Of a stretch of DNA of 14,797 bases, positions 1 through 6,366 are shown piece after piece. Location: positions 1 to 14,797 of the forward strand of contig CAYTOJ010000043.1 of the NCBI GenBank assembly GCA_964439415.1. The letters run 5' to 3'. The DNA is from CAYTOJ01 sp964439415. Its GTDB lineage: Bacteria > Pseudomonadota > Alphaproteobacteria > Rickettsiales > CAZAGG01. The first letter of the stretch is position 1. Each line of letters starts with the position of its first letter. The notes beneath the pieces are model-generated. The model made no database searches. It saw only the letters and a program-made list of their open reading frames with translations, and was not told the DNA's origin. The translations under genes were made by a program, and so were the position numbers.

Positions 1-35
1 GGGGGCATCTTTCTTCTTATCATAGTACCCACACA

Positions 36-74
36 TTCCCCCCCCTTAATCCCCCCCCGCAAGCGGTTGGGGAG
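36..74. repeat. C-rich tract with imperfect inverted repeat
   Basis: Two runs of eight or more C are followed by a small hairpin: CCG (57-59) pairs with CGG (64-66) around a CAAG loop, and CCCC (53-56) pairs with GGGG (69-72) past a TT bulge. Intergenic palindromic units of this C-rich/G-rich kind are common between genes in many bacteria, and this may be one copy. No T tract follows on the plus strand, so it is not a convincing terminator. The homopolymers could also carry sequencing errors. Function unknown. Confidence 0.35.
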
Positions 75-83
75 ACAAGCAAT

Positions 84-473
84 GTGAATTTAGGCCAGAA
101 GACCTGGGAAGTTACTACTTTTTTGTTTGTACGGGAGTTAAAAGTGGAAACCGAACAGATACAAGCTAATACCAGTAGCTGCGTGTTTGATAACCGTTTT
201 ATATGCTCAAATAATGGTGTTACTGATGGCAATTTATCAGCCGCATATTTAGGCGAGGCCGGATGGGCAAATCTGCCGGAGGATTTCAGGAAATCCGTAA
301 ATATCAAACCGAAACGGATAGTATATTCGTATCCGGCAATTTTCTGCGGCGATACGCCAATAGCAGTTCCGCACCTTGCATATAAGGCGGAGGGTTATGA
401 AAAAAACAACTTCATTTTCCAGCTTATAACCTCACCGCAGAAGCGGCTACTGCTGGTTTCAGCCTTTAAATGA
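84..473 (+). CDS. Hypothetical protein, 129 aa, start uncertain
   Basis: This is an open frame from a GTG at 84 to a TGA at 471-473. I do not recognise a family. The first half carries no signal peptide or membrane segment. The second half reads like an ordinary folded domain, with the stretch IVYSYPAIFCGDTPIAVPHL at about residues 79-98 and a C-terminus of PQKRLLLVSAFK. Three cysteines (34, 42 and 88) are visible. The frame stays open upstream to the window edge, but it then runs through the C-rich hairpin and gives a proline-rich stretch, so that part is unlikely to be translated. There is no clear Shine-Dalgarno site before the GTG. It faces the end of rpmA across a 131-bp gap. It may be a real small gene, the 3' part of a gene whose start lies outside the window, or a decayed remnant. 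Confidence 0.4.
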   Translation: MNLGQKTWEVTTFLFVRELKVETEQIQANTSSCVFDNRFICSNNGVTDGNLSAAYLGEAGWANLPEDFRKSVNIKPKRIVYSYPAIFCGDTPIAVPHLAYKAEGYEKNNFIFQLITSPQKRLLLVSAFK

Positions 474-576
474 CCATCTTTCCACATACGCGATTGTCGC
501 ATAATCTATATTATGGAAATAAGATGTGTAGTGATAATGATGAAGGTATGTATTTGAAGCTTCGCTAAACAACAAG

Positions 577-595
577 CACTCTCTAAATATGAGTG
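577..595 (-). terminator. Weak terminator-like hairpin after rpmA
   Basis: Just past the rpmA stop codon on the minus strand, CACTC and GAGTG form a 5-bp stem with a 9-nt loop. The minus-strand sequence that follows is T-rich (CTTGTTGTTT). The stem is short for a Rho-independent terminator, but the position between convergent genes fits. Confidence 0.3.
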
Positions 596-604
596 TCCAA
601 GTTG

Positions 605-853
605 TTAGTTCACACTCACAAAATGTCTGCCGCCACGGCCAAAGTGGAAATTCACAACTCCGCCCTGAAGTGCAAATATGGTATGATCCACACCGATACC
701 TACATTCTTGCCTGGGTGTACTTTAGTGCCGCGTTGACGGATTATTATATTTCCTGCCAGAACTTCCTCGCCACCGAACTTTTTTACGCCTAGCCTGCGG
801 CCTGCGGAATCACGACCGTTTCTCGAACTACCGCCAGCTTTTTTATGTGCCAT
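605..853 (-). CDS. rpmA: 50S ribosomal protein L27
   Basis: This 82-residue protein is a component of the large ribosomal subunit near the peptidyl-transferase centre, where its flexible N-terminus reaches towards the tRNA ends. The sequence opens with the family hallmark MAHKKAGGSSRNGRDSAGRR, followed by the LGVKKFGGE and GNIIIRQRGTKVHPG blocks. Length is close to the usual 82-90 residues, and the protein starts directly at MAHKK with no N-terminal extension. It lies 18 bp downstream of rplU on the same strand and almost certainly shares its transcript. The GTPase gene obg/cgtA, often found next in bacteria, does not follow; instead an opposing ORF lies beyond. Confidence 0.97.
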   Translation of the reverse strand: MAHKKAGGSSRNGRDSAGRRLGVKKFGGEEVLAGNIIIRQRGTKVHPGKNVGIGVDHTIFALQGGVVNFHFGRGGRHFVSVN

Positions 854-871
854 TGTTTTATCCTACCAAGA

Positions 872-1162
872 TTAACCGATTGAAGTTATTTTAAGTGCCG
901 TCAATTGCTGGCGGTGGCCATTCTTCCGGCGATAGTTATGCCTGCGCTTCTTTTTGAAGATTATCACCTTATCAGCTTTGCGCTGCGCGATTATCTCAGC
1001 CGTCACGCCGCCTGGCCGTGATACGCTAGACCCTTCTGCCTTGAATAAGACATCGCTTAAAGTAATGCTGGAACCTGGCTCACCGGCCAGTTTCTCCACT
1101 TCGATTATATCGCCAACAGATACTTTGTACTGCTTACTTCCGGTTTTAACTACTGCAAACAT
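872..1162 (-). CDS. rplU: 50S ribosomal protein L21
   Basis: L21 is a 23S-rRNA-binding protein of the large subunit. The chosen start gives MFAVVKTGSKQYKVSVGD, the canonical L21 N-terminus, and a 96-residue protein, slightly short of the usual 100-105. The conserved KADKVIIFKKKRRHNYRRKNGHRQ block near residues 63-86 is the RNA-binding signature. An ATG four codons upstream (1174) is a possible alternative. A longer frame beginning at 1210 would start inside the promoter and is rejected. No strong Shine-Dalgarno site is visible ahead of either ATG. It heads the rplU-rpmA pair. Confidence 0.95.
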   Translation of the reverse strand: MFAVVKTGSKQYKVSVGDIIEVEKLAGEPGSSITLSDVLFKAEGSSVSRPGGVTAEIIAQRKADKVIIFKKKRRHNYRRKNGHRQQLTALKITSIG

Positions 1163-1188
1163 TAATGCTACCATATTAAAGAGCGCGG

Positions 1189-1217
1189 AATCTAGATTTA
1201 CACTGCGCATAAGTCAA
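1189..1217 (-). promoter_or_regulatory. Sigma70-like promoter of rplU-rpmA
   Basis: On the minus strand a -35 box TTGACT (1217-1212) is followed after exactly 17 nt by TAGATT (1194-1189), matching the consensus at 5 of 6 and 4 of 6 positions. The predicted transcript start, near 1182, leaves a leader of about 20 nt before the L21 start codon. Position, spacing and strand all fit. Confidence 0.65.
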
Positions 1218-1281
1218 TAGCATTTCTTTTTGATTTTTTATCCTGCTTTGGGTTGTCTTTATAATATTATGGATTATGCAT

Positions 1282-1417
1282 ATACTGCTCGCGTATGAAN
1301 NNNNNNNNNNNNNNNNNNNNNNNNNNNNNNNNNNNNNNNNNNNNNNNNNNNNNNNNNNNNNNNNNNNNNNNNNNNNNNNNNNNNNNNNNNNNNNNNNNNA
1401 TACTGCTCGCGTATGAA
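1282..1417. repeat. 100-N scaffold gap flanked by an 18-bp direct repeat
   Basis: The 18-mer atactgctcgcgtatgaa occurs at 1282-1299 and again at 1400-1417, directly touching both edges of the N run. The run is exactly 100 N, the conventional placeholder for a gap of unknown size. The simplest reading is that two contig ends share the same overlap and were joined without merging, so no sequence may be missing. The alternative is a real tandem or dispersed repeat that broke the assembly. An inverted copy of the first 11 bases lies at 1444-1454. Confidence 0.8.
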
Positions 1418-1454
1418 GAGTGTGGATTTTGTGCGGTTAAATGGCGAGCAGTAT
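1400..1454. repeat. 11-12 bp inverted repeat upstream of serC
   Basis: ATACTGCTCGC (1400-1410) and GCGAGCAGTAT (1444-1454) are perfect inverted copies separated by 33 bp. If the N gap is artefactual, the arms extend to 12 bp, because a T precedes the left copy at 1281 and an A follows at 1455. The region lies between the two divergent promoters, so it could be an operator, but nothing identifies the binding protein. Confidence 0.5.
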
Positions 1455-1457
1455 AGA
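1429..1457 (+). promoter_or_regulatory. Weak candidate promoter for serC cluster
   Basis: TTGTGC (1429-1434), a 17-nt spacer and TATAGA (1452-1457) match the sigma70 boxes at 3 of 6 and 4 of 6 positions. A transcript from here would begin near 1463, at the first leader hairpin. An alternative -10, TATAAA at 1494-1499, lacks a -35 at proper spacing; if it is the real one, the 14-bp palindrome would lie at the transcript start and would more likely be a DNA operator. Confidence 0.3.
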
Positions 1458-1458
1458 C

Positions 1459-1582
1459 GCGCATGGGGCTGGATTGGCGGCCATGCGCAAACATATAAAA
1501 GATATACCTATCGCACCCTTGAAGTGCGATAGGTATAGCGGAAATTTATCTTCATTAAGATTAAGCTTTCAGGGACATAATG
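1459..1582 (+). promoter_or_regulatory. Structured serC leader (candidate serC-type regulatory RNA)
   Basis: Two hairpins precede serC. The first pairs GCGCATGG (1459-1466) with CCATGCGC (1481-1488) across a 14-nt loop. The second is a perfect 14-bp stem (1503-1516 with 1524-1537) closing a 7-nt loop CCTTGAA. No T tract follows, so it is not a standard terminator. The region around the Shine-Dalgarno site, CTTTCAGGG (1566-1574), is complementary to CCCTTGAAG (1516-1524) at eight of nine positions, counting one wobble, so the loop could cover the ribosome binding site in a pseudoknot-like fold. A serC leader RNA upstream of serC-serA is a known alphaproteobacterial motif described as involving the ribosome binding site. 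Whether this one belongs to that family I cannot confirm without a covariance-model search. Confidence 0.5.
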
Positions 1583-2746
1583 AAACCGGAAATCAAACCA
1601 GAGAACCCATTTTTTTCCTCAGGCCCATGCGCTAAAAGGCCGGGTTGGACTATCCAGGCGCTAGAAAAATCGCTGGTTGGGCGCAGTCACAGGTCAAAAC
1701 CAGGTAAGGATCGCTTAAAAGAGGCTATTGATCTCAGCAGGAAAATACTTGGCCTGCCGGATGATTATCGCATTGGTATTGTGCCGGCTTCTGATACCGG
1801 GGCGATTGAAATGGCAATGTGGAGTATGCTGGGCGCACGCGGTGTAGATGTATTTGCATGGGAAAGCTTCGGTTATGACTGGATAACCGATATTCAGAAA
1901 CAATTGAAATTACAGGATGTTCGCGTATTCAAGGAAGCTTACGGAAAAATACCCAATCTATCCCAGTACGATGGCTCCCGCGATGCGGTATTCACCTGGA
2001 ACGGCACAACATCAGGCGTAAAGGTTCCAAATGCTGACTGGATACCAAATGATCGGCAAGGGCTGACCTTTGCAGACGCAACATCTGCCGTGTTTGCCAT
2101 GGAATTACCTTGGAATAAGCTGGATGTAGTTACCTATTCCTGGCAGAAAGTTCTGGGCGGTGAAGGCGCGCATGGTATGCTGATTTTAAGCCAGAGAGCC
2201 GTAGAGAGGCTGGAAACATATGTAACCGCATGGGGACTGCCGAAGATTTTCCGTATGACTAAATCCGGCAATAAGCTGAATGAGGGGATTTTTCTGGGCG
2301 AGACTATCAATACGCCCTCCATGTTATGCGTTGAGGATGCAATAGACTCCCTGCGCTGGGCGATAAGCACTGGTGGTTTAAGTGGCCTGATTAAACGCTC
2401 TCAGACTAATTTGTCTGCTATTGAGAACTGGGTGTCTAAAACACCGTGGGTGGATTTTCTGGCGGAAAATAAGGAAATACGCTCCAACACTTCGGTTTGT
2501 CTGAAAATTATAGATGAGAAGTTTGTAAGTTTAAGTGATGAGGAAAAGCAGTCTGTGATAAAAAAAATCACTGGAATGCTGGAAAAGGAAAACGCCGGAT
2601 TTGATATAGCCTCCTACCGGGATGCCCCGGCGGGCTTACGCTTATGGGCAGGTGCAACCGTTGGGACTGCTGATCTGGAGAAGCTTTTCCCCTGGCTGGA
2701 ATGGGCATGGCGGGAAATAAATCAGTCAGCGGCTAAAGCGGCGTAA
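1580..2746 (+). CDS. serC: Phosphoserine aminotransferase
   Basis: This cytosolic PLP enzyme converts 3-phosphohydroxypyruvate and glutamate into O-phosphoserine and 2-oxoglutarate, step two of serine synthesis. The 388-residue sequence is of the variant found in alphaproteobacteria and archaea: PFFSSGPCAKRPGW near the N-terminus, GRSHRSKPGK at residues 34-43, NGTTSGV at 141-147, DATSAVFAM at 166-174 and the PLP lysine K190 in SWQKVLGGEGAHG. The start is supported by AGGGA (1571-1575) four bases before the ATG. It is the first gene of a same-strand cluster with a small secreted protein (5 bp downstream), serA and cobS. The leader is structured and probably regulatory. Confidence 0.95.
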   Translation: MKPEIKPENPFFSSGPCAKRPGWTIQALEKSLVGRSHRSKPGKDRLKEAIDLSRKILGLPDDYRIGIVPASDTGAIEMAMWSMLGARGVDVFAWESFGYDWITDIQKQLKLQDVRVFKEAYGKIPNLSQYDGSRDAVFTWNGTTSGVKVPNADWIPNDRQGLTFADATSAVFAMELPWNKLDVVTYSWQKVLGGEGAHGMLILSQRAVERLETYVTAWGLPKIFRMTKSGNKLNEGIFLGETINTPSMLCVEDAIDSLRWAISTGGLSGLIKRSQTNLSAIENWVSKTPWVDFLAENKEIRSNTSVCLKIIDEKFVSLSDEEKQSVIKKITGMLEKENAGFDIASYRDAPAGLRLWAGATVGTADLEKLFPWLEWAWREINQSAAKAA

Positions 2747-2751
2747 AAAGT

Positions 2752-3318
2752 ATGAGTATTTCAAAGATTATATTTGTAGCACTACTGCTATCCCCTGCCC
2801 TGTTTGCTTTTGCGCCGGGAGAGGATAAATCATATAAAACAGTCCAGCTATCTGATAATAAGTATATATTTGAAACAGTTATTCCTCATTCCTGGAAGTG
2901 GGATCTGGATGCAGGGACGGAACAGAACATAGAAGCGACGACCTACCCGGAAGGCTCTAATTTCAATAACAGCCAGGTTGTTATGTATATGAATATAGTT
3001 CCTAAGCGACATGGCAAAAGTCTAGATGAATTCGTCAGTCAGGATGTTGATGAATTTAGAAAACTGTATGAAGATTTGAGTATTGAGGAACTGCCCGCAA
3101 AGCAGATGCATAACGAAAAAGCCGCTGAAGTGCGCGTTTTTAAATCTGTAAAACACTCCGAATATGAGAAAGTTTTATACTCAGAAGAAGGCCAAGGCGC
3201 GATAGTTTTAGTACTGGCTGCTAAGAATGAGGAAGCTTTTAATAACAACCTGAAAAATTTCTCCAGGTTTACTGAGTTTAAAATATCTTCCCAGACTATT
3301 GAAAAGCAGAAAAAATAA
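2752..3318 (+). CDS. Small secreted protein of unknown function between serC and serA
   Basis: The 188-residue product begins with a typical Sec signal peptide: a lysine at position 5, a hydrophobic core and a likely cleavage site after AFA (residues 19-21). The mature part is charged, with no further membrane segment, no lipobox cysteine and no cysteines at all, so a soluble periplasmic or exported protein is expected. The pattern (a strand-rich N-terminal half with FETVIPHSWKWD, an NSQVVMYMNIV strand, a helical DEFVSQDVDEFRKLYE segment, then strands and a C-terminal helix) recalls small PsbP/Mog1-like alpha-beta domains, but this is an impression of fold and not a family match. It starts 5 bp after the serC stop, so it is probably co-transcribed and translationally coupled. 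Its presence between two cytosolic serine enzymes is odd. Confidence 0.8.
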   Translation: MSISKIIFVALLLSPALFAFAPGEDKSYKTVQLSDNKYIFETVIPHSWKWDLDAGTEQNIEATTYPEGSNFNNSQVVMYMNIVPKRHGKSLDEFVSQDVDEFRKLYEDLSIEELPAKQMHNEKAAEVRVFKSVKHSEYEKVLYSEEGQGAIVLVLAAKNEEAFNNNLKNFSRFTEFKISSQTIEKQKK

Positions 3319-3361
3319 GGCCATAACACGCCATTATAATTGATAAACCAACGAGTAATTA

Positions 3362-4936
3362 ATGCCTAAAGTATTGATAAGCGATAAGCTTAGCCCAGCC
3401 GCCATTAGTATTTTCAAAGAGCGCAACATAGAAGTTGATATGAAAACCGGGCTGGATGCCGCGCAGCTTTCTGATATTATCGGTGAATATGATGGTCTCG
3501 CCATACGCTCCGCCACTAAGGTGACTGATGCTATACTGGCAAAAGCACCCAAATTAAAAGTAGTAGGCCGTGCCGGTATAGGTGTTGACAACGTGGATAT
3601 TAAAGCCGCTACAGCGCGTGGTGTGGTAGTGATGAACACACCATTCGGTAATTCAGTCACTACGGCTGAACACGCAATATCGCTAATGCTGGCACTGGCG
3701 CGGGATATTACTGCTGCGAATAACTCCACTCATGCAGGAAAGTGGGAAAAAAACCGTTTTATGGGGGTGGAAATTACCGGTAAAACTCTGGGGCTTATCG
3801 GCTGCGGGAATATTGGCGGTATAGTTGCTGACCGCGCACAGGGGCTTAAAATGAAGGTTATAGCGTATGACCCTTTTTTATCGCCTGAGAAAGCGCGTGA
3901 TATCAACGTTGAAAAAGTTGAACTGGATGAATTATTCAAGCGTGCTGACTTTATAACTCTCCACACCCCGCTGAATGAATCCACCCGTGGCATAATAAAT
4001 GCCGAATCCATCGCAAAAATGAAAAAAGGCGTGCGTATTATCAACTGTGCCCGTGGCGGTTTGATAGATGAAGGCGCACTGGAACATGCCATTGCTTCCG
4101 GCCAGGTTGCGGGAGCCGCGCTGGATGTATTGGAAGTTGAGCCTGCTAAGGAGCACCCACTGTTTGGTAATGAGAAGGTCATACTCACCCCACACCTTGG
4201 CGCATCAACTAATGAAGCGCAGGAGAATGTCGCGCTTCAGGTGGCAGAACAGATGAGTGATTTCCTCAACACAGGAGCCATCACAAACGCGGTTAACATG
4301 CCTTCGGTTTCAGCGGAGGATGCCGCAAAGCTAAAGCCATATCTGGCACTTGCCGAACAACTGGGCAGCTTCGCCGGACAACTTGCTAAAATGAGCTTCA
4401 GCAAGGTGTCCATTGAGTTTGAGGGTCTGGTGACGGCTCTTAATGTTAAACCGCTTACCGCGGTGTTAATGAAGGGGCTTATGCAGCACCAGGATGAGAA
4501 TGTTAACATGGTGAATGCATCCGCAATAGCGCGTGACAGGAATATTGAAATTTCAGAAATCAAACACGAGCGCGCCGGAAACTACCAGACTTTGATAAAA
4601 ATAAAACTCTCAGGCAATGCCAATATTACGGTGGCTGGAACATTATCAGGCGGTTCTGCACCGCGAATTGTCAGTGTTGGTGATATGACACTGGAAGCCG
4701 CGCTGGGCGGTATTATGCTTTATGTGCGTAATGAGGATAAACCTGGGCTAATCGGCGCGCTGGGCAGGTTGCTTGGGGATAACAATATCAACATAGCAAA
4801 TTTCCACTTAGGCCGGAATAAGGAACATACATCAGCCGTGGCTCTGCTGGAGGTGGACGATAAAATCAGCGATGATTTACTGAAAAGCATATCCGCCCTT
4901 CCCAGCGTAAAGGAAGCCGTGTTGCTTAATTTTTAG
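3362..4936 (+). CDS. serA: D-3-phosphoglycerate dehydrogenase, long ACT-containing form
   Basis: This enzyme oxidises 3-phosphoglycerate to 3-phosphohydroxypyruvate with NAD+, the entry step of serine synthesis feeding SerC. The 524-residue length matches the long type. It has a split substrate-binding domain (about 1-98 and 290-315), an NAD-binding Rossmann domain (about 99-289) with the G147-C-G149-N-I-G152 fingerprint, an intervening allosteric substrate-binding-type domain (about 316-450) and a C-terminal ACT domain (about 453-524, containing NEDKPGLIGALG). The catalytic set R231, E260 and H278 is present (in CARGG, EVEP and TPHLG). In this family the ACT domain commonly mediates serine feedback, so control at the protein level is likely. 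It follows the secreted-protein gene by 43 bp. That gap contains a perfect TATAAT (3335-3340) but no -35 at a proper distance, so an internal promoter is only possible. cobS follows after 6 bp. Confidence 0.97.
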   Translation: MPKVLISDKLSPAAISIFKERNIEVDMKTGLDAAQLSDIIGEYDGLAIRSATKVTDAILAKAPKLKVVGRAGIGVDNVDIKAATARGVVVMNTPFGNSVTTAEHAISLMLALARDITAANNSTHAGKWEKNRFMGVEITGKTLGLIGCGNIGGIVADRAQGLKMKVIAYDPFLSPEKARDINVEKVELDELFKRADFITLHTPLNESTRGIINAESIAKMKKGVRIINCARGGLIDEGALEHAIASGQVAGAALDVLEVEPAKEHPLFGNEKVILTPHLGASTNEAQENVALQVAEQMSDFLNTGAITNAVNMPSVSAEDAAKLKPYLALAEQLGSFAGQLAKMSFSKVSIEFEGLVTALNVKPLTAVLMKGLMQHQDENVNMVNASAIARDRNIEISEIKHERAGNYQTLIKIKLSGNANITVAGTLSGGSAPRIVSVGDMTLEAALGGIMLYVRNEDKPGLIGALGRLLGDNNINIANFHLGRNKEHTSAVALLEVDDKISDDLLKSISALPSVKEAVLLNF

Positions 4937-4942
4937 CCCCGT

Positions 4943-5896
4943 ATGATAGGTATTAATGAACTGCCGCTAGTTCCGGATGCTATTGCTAATGCAGGTGATG
5001 TGTTTGGCATAAGCAATGCCAGTGAATTAGAGATCCCTGCTTTCTCAAAAGTTTGTGAATACGTACCGCAGGTTGACCCTGATTATATATTTGATTCGGC
5101 CACTACACTGGCAATACTGGCGGGAATAAAGTTTAATCGTAAAGTTCTGCTACAGGGTTTCCATGGCACTGGTAAATCCACGCACATTGAACAGGTATGC
5201 GCACGGCTTAACTGGCCATGTATACGCATTAATCTTGATAGTCATATCAGCCGGGTTGACCTTTTAGGGCGCGACGCGATAGTGCTGGAGGATGGCAAGC
5301 AGATCACAAAATTCAGGGAAGGCATTATTCCCTGGTCGCTACAGCATCCGGTTGCACTGGTGCTGGATGAATACGATGCCGGGCGGCCAGATGTTCTTTT
5401 TGTGATACAGCGCCTGCTGGAGGCGGAAGGCAAACTGACATTAGTTGAGCAGAACAGGGTTATCCACCCGCATCCATCTTTTCGCATTTTCGCAACTGCA
5501 AATACTATTGGTCTGGGCGACTCCACCGGGCTTTACCACGGTACTCAAGCCTTAAATCAGGGGCAATTGGATCGCTGGAGTATTATCGCATCACTAAACT
5601 ATCTGCCTATGGAACGGGAAGTTGAAATAGTCTGCGCTAAAGTGAAATCGCTTCCCCCTACCCTCGCCCGGCAAATGGTAGCAATGGCGGATTTAACCAG
5701 AATGGGTTTTATGAGTGGTGATATATCGGTAGTTATGTCCCCCCGCACGGTGATTCACTGGGCGCAGAACCATGAAATATTCCCGGATTTAGCGGATAGT
5801 TTTAGACTGACATTCCTGAACCGGGTGGATGAAACAGAAAAGGTTATAGTGGCTGAGTATTATCAACGTTGCTTTAATTCTGATATTATTTTGTGA
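4943..5896 (+). CDS. cobS: CobS-type AAA+ ATPase (cobaltochelatase subunit family)
   Basis: In the aerobic cobalamin pathway CobS forms an ATPase ring with CobT that, with CobN, inserts cobalt into hydrogenobyrinic acid a,c-diamide. The 317-residue protein shows a Walker A at 72-80 (GFHGTGKST), a Walker B near 137-145 (VALVLDEYD), a sensor-1-like FATANT at 183-188 and the family's N-terminal region with VPQVDPDYIFD. It begins 6 bp after serA without a visible Shine-Dalgarno site, so translational coupling is likely. No cobT is adjacent: the next gene is convergent and overlaps the cobS 3' end by 11 bp. Because CobS/CobT-like proteins also occur in alphaproteobacteria, a chelatase role in this organism cannot be assumed from this gene alone. 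Confidence 0.88.
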   Translation: MIGINELPLVPDAIANAGDVFGISNASELEIPAFSKVCEYVPQVDPDYIFDSATTLAILAGIKFNRKVLLQGFHGTGKSTHIEQVCARLNWPCIRINLDSHISRVDLLGRDAIVLEDGKQITKFREGIIPWSLQHPVALVLDEYDAGRPDVLFVIQRLLEAEGKLTLVEQNRVIHPHPSFRIFATANTIGLGDSTGLYHGTQALNQGQLDRWSIIASLNYLPMEREVEIVCAKVKSLPPTLARQMVAMADLTRMGFMSGDISVVMSPRTVIHWAQNHEIFPDLADSFRLTFLNRVDETEKVIVAEYYQRCFNSDIIL

Positions 5897-6359
5897 GGAT
5901 TTTTAGCTGCTTCAATATCTCCTGCGCAACTGCATCGTTAAGTTTGCCTTTGCCCTCATAAAATACGGCGTAGATTGAATCTATCATCGTCTGCACAATT
6001 TTCTGGGATTTGCTGTTTAATTCATCATTTTTATCAAGATAATCAAACAGACATTTGGCTATTCCAGATGCTGCTTCATAACCGGCCTGACCGGACATAG
6101 CCTTGATGCCCAAGGCCATTTTCTTCAGTGAGTTTAGAAATTCCGTGTTAACAGTACCCTTGCTTAATGCGTCAGCATAGGTGAGTTTCATTTCTTTGGC
6201 TTTAGCTATGCTTTCCTCCAGCAGCAAGTCGCTGCTCGCTGCCACGACTTTTTTAGCCGCAGATATTCTATGCTCGGTAAAAACTTCCGTTAGAGGAACG
6301 CCAATTTCCTTCTGCAAGGTTTTATCAGGCTCTAAAAGGTACTCTTCTTCATTACTCAC
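5886..6359 (-). CDS. Helical protein paired with response regulator, possibly HPt-like
   Basis: The 157-residue product is predicted to be largely alpha-helical and soluble. It has an acidic N-terminus (SNEEEYLLEPD), an amphipathic segment around 30-60, then SLKKMALGIKAMSGQAGYEAASGIAKCLFDYL (about 77-108) and a final helical pair. The IKAMSGQAGY piece (85-94) resembles the position of the phosphorylatable histidine motif in HPt domains (H-x-x-K-G), but no histidine is there; the only histidine is H30. I infer a degenerate HPt-type four-helix partner of the adjacent regulator and not a phosphotransferase, with modest confidence. Translation starts at a GTG (6359-6357), and an AGGA site overlaps the upstream regulator's TAG stop, so the two genes are coupled with a 7-bp gap. 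Its 3' end overlaps cobS by 11 bp in convergent orientation. Confidence 0.8.
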   Translation of the reverse strand: MSNEEEYLLEPDKTLQKEIGVPLTEVFTEHRISAAKKVVAASSDLLLEESIAKAKEMKLTYADALSKGTVNTEFLNSLKKMALGIKAMSGQAGYEAASGIAKCLFDYLDKNDELNSKSQKIVQTMIDSIYAVFYEGKGKLNDAVAQEILKQLKILTK

Positions 6360-6366
6360 ACGAATC

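Larger units (their letters stand above)
1211..1579. other. Divergent rplU/serC intergenic region with assembly gap
   Basis: This 369-bp stretch holds no credible gene. It contains, in order, the -35 part of the rplU promoter, an AT-rich stretch, 100 N (1300-1399) bordered on both sides by the same 18 nt, and three successive inverted repeats upstream of serC: 1400-1410 with 1444-1454, 1459-1466 with 1481-1488, and 1503-1516 with 1524-1537. The last two lie in the presumed serC leader. The short frame at 1441-1635 overlaps these hairpins and the serC start and is not considered coding. Confidence 0.7.

Noticed and set aside
20..307. Minus-strand ORF opposite the first plus-strand ORF
   Set aside because: It reads back through the C-rich hairpin, giving GGGLRGG-type sequence, and has no recognisable feature; the plus-strand frame looks more protein-like, though neither is certain.
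1163..1210. Upstream extension of rplU beginning at an ATG at 1210
   Set aside because: It would begin between the -35 and -10 boxes of the rplU promoter, and L21 proteins begin at the MFAVVKTG sequence encoded from 1162.
1503..1537. Rho-independent terminator at the 14-bp hairpin
   Set aside because: The plus-strand sequence after the stem is GCGGAAATTT, with no T run. On the minus strand it is TCTTTTATAT, which lies upstream of rplU with no gene to terminate.
1441..1635. Small plus-strand ORF upstream of serC as a leader peptide
   Set aside because: It has no Shine-Dalgarno site, no run of serine codons that would suggest attenuation, and it overlaps the serC start out of frame.
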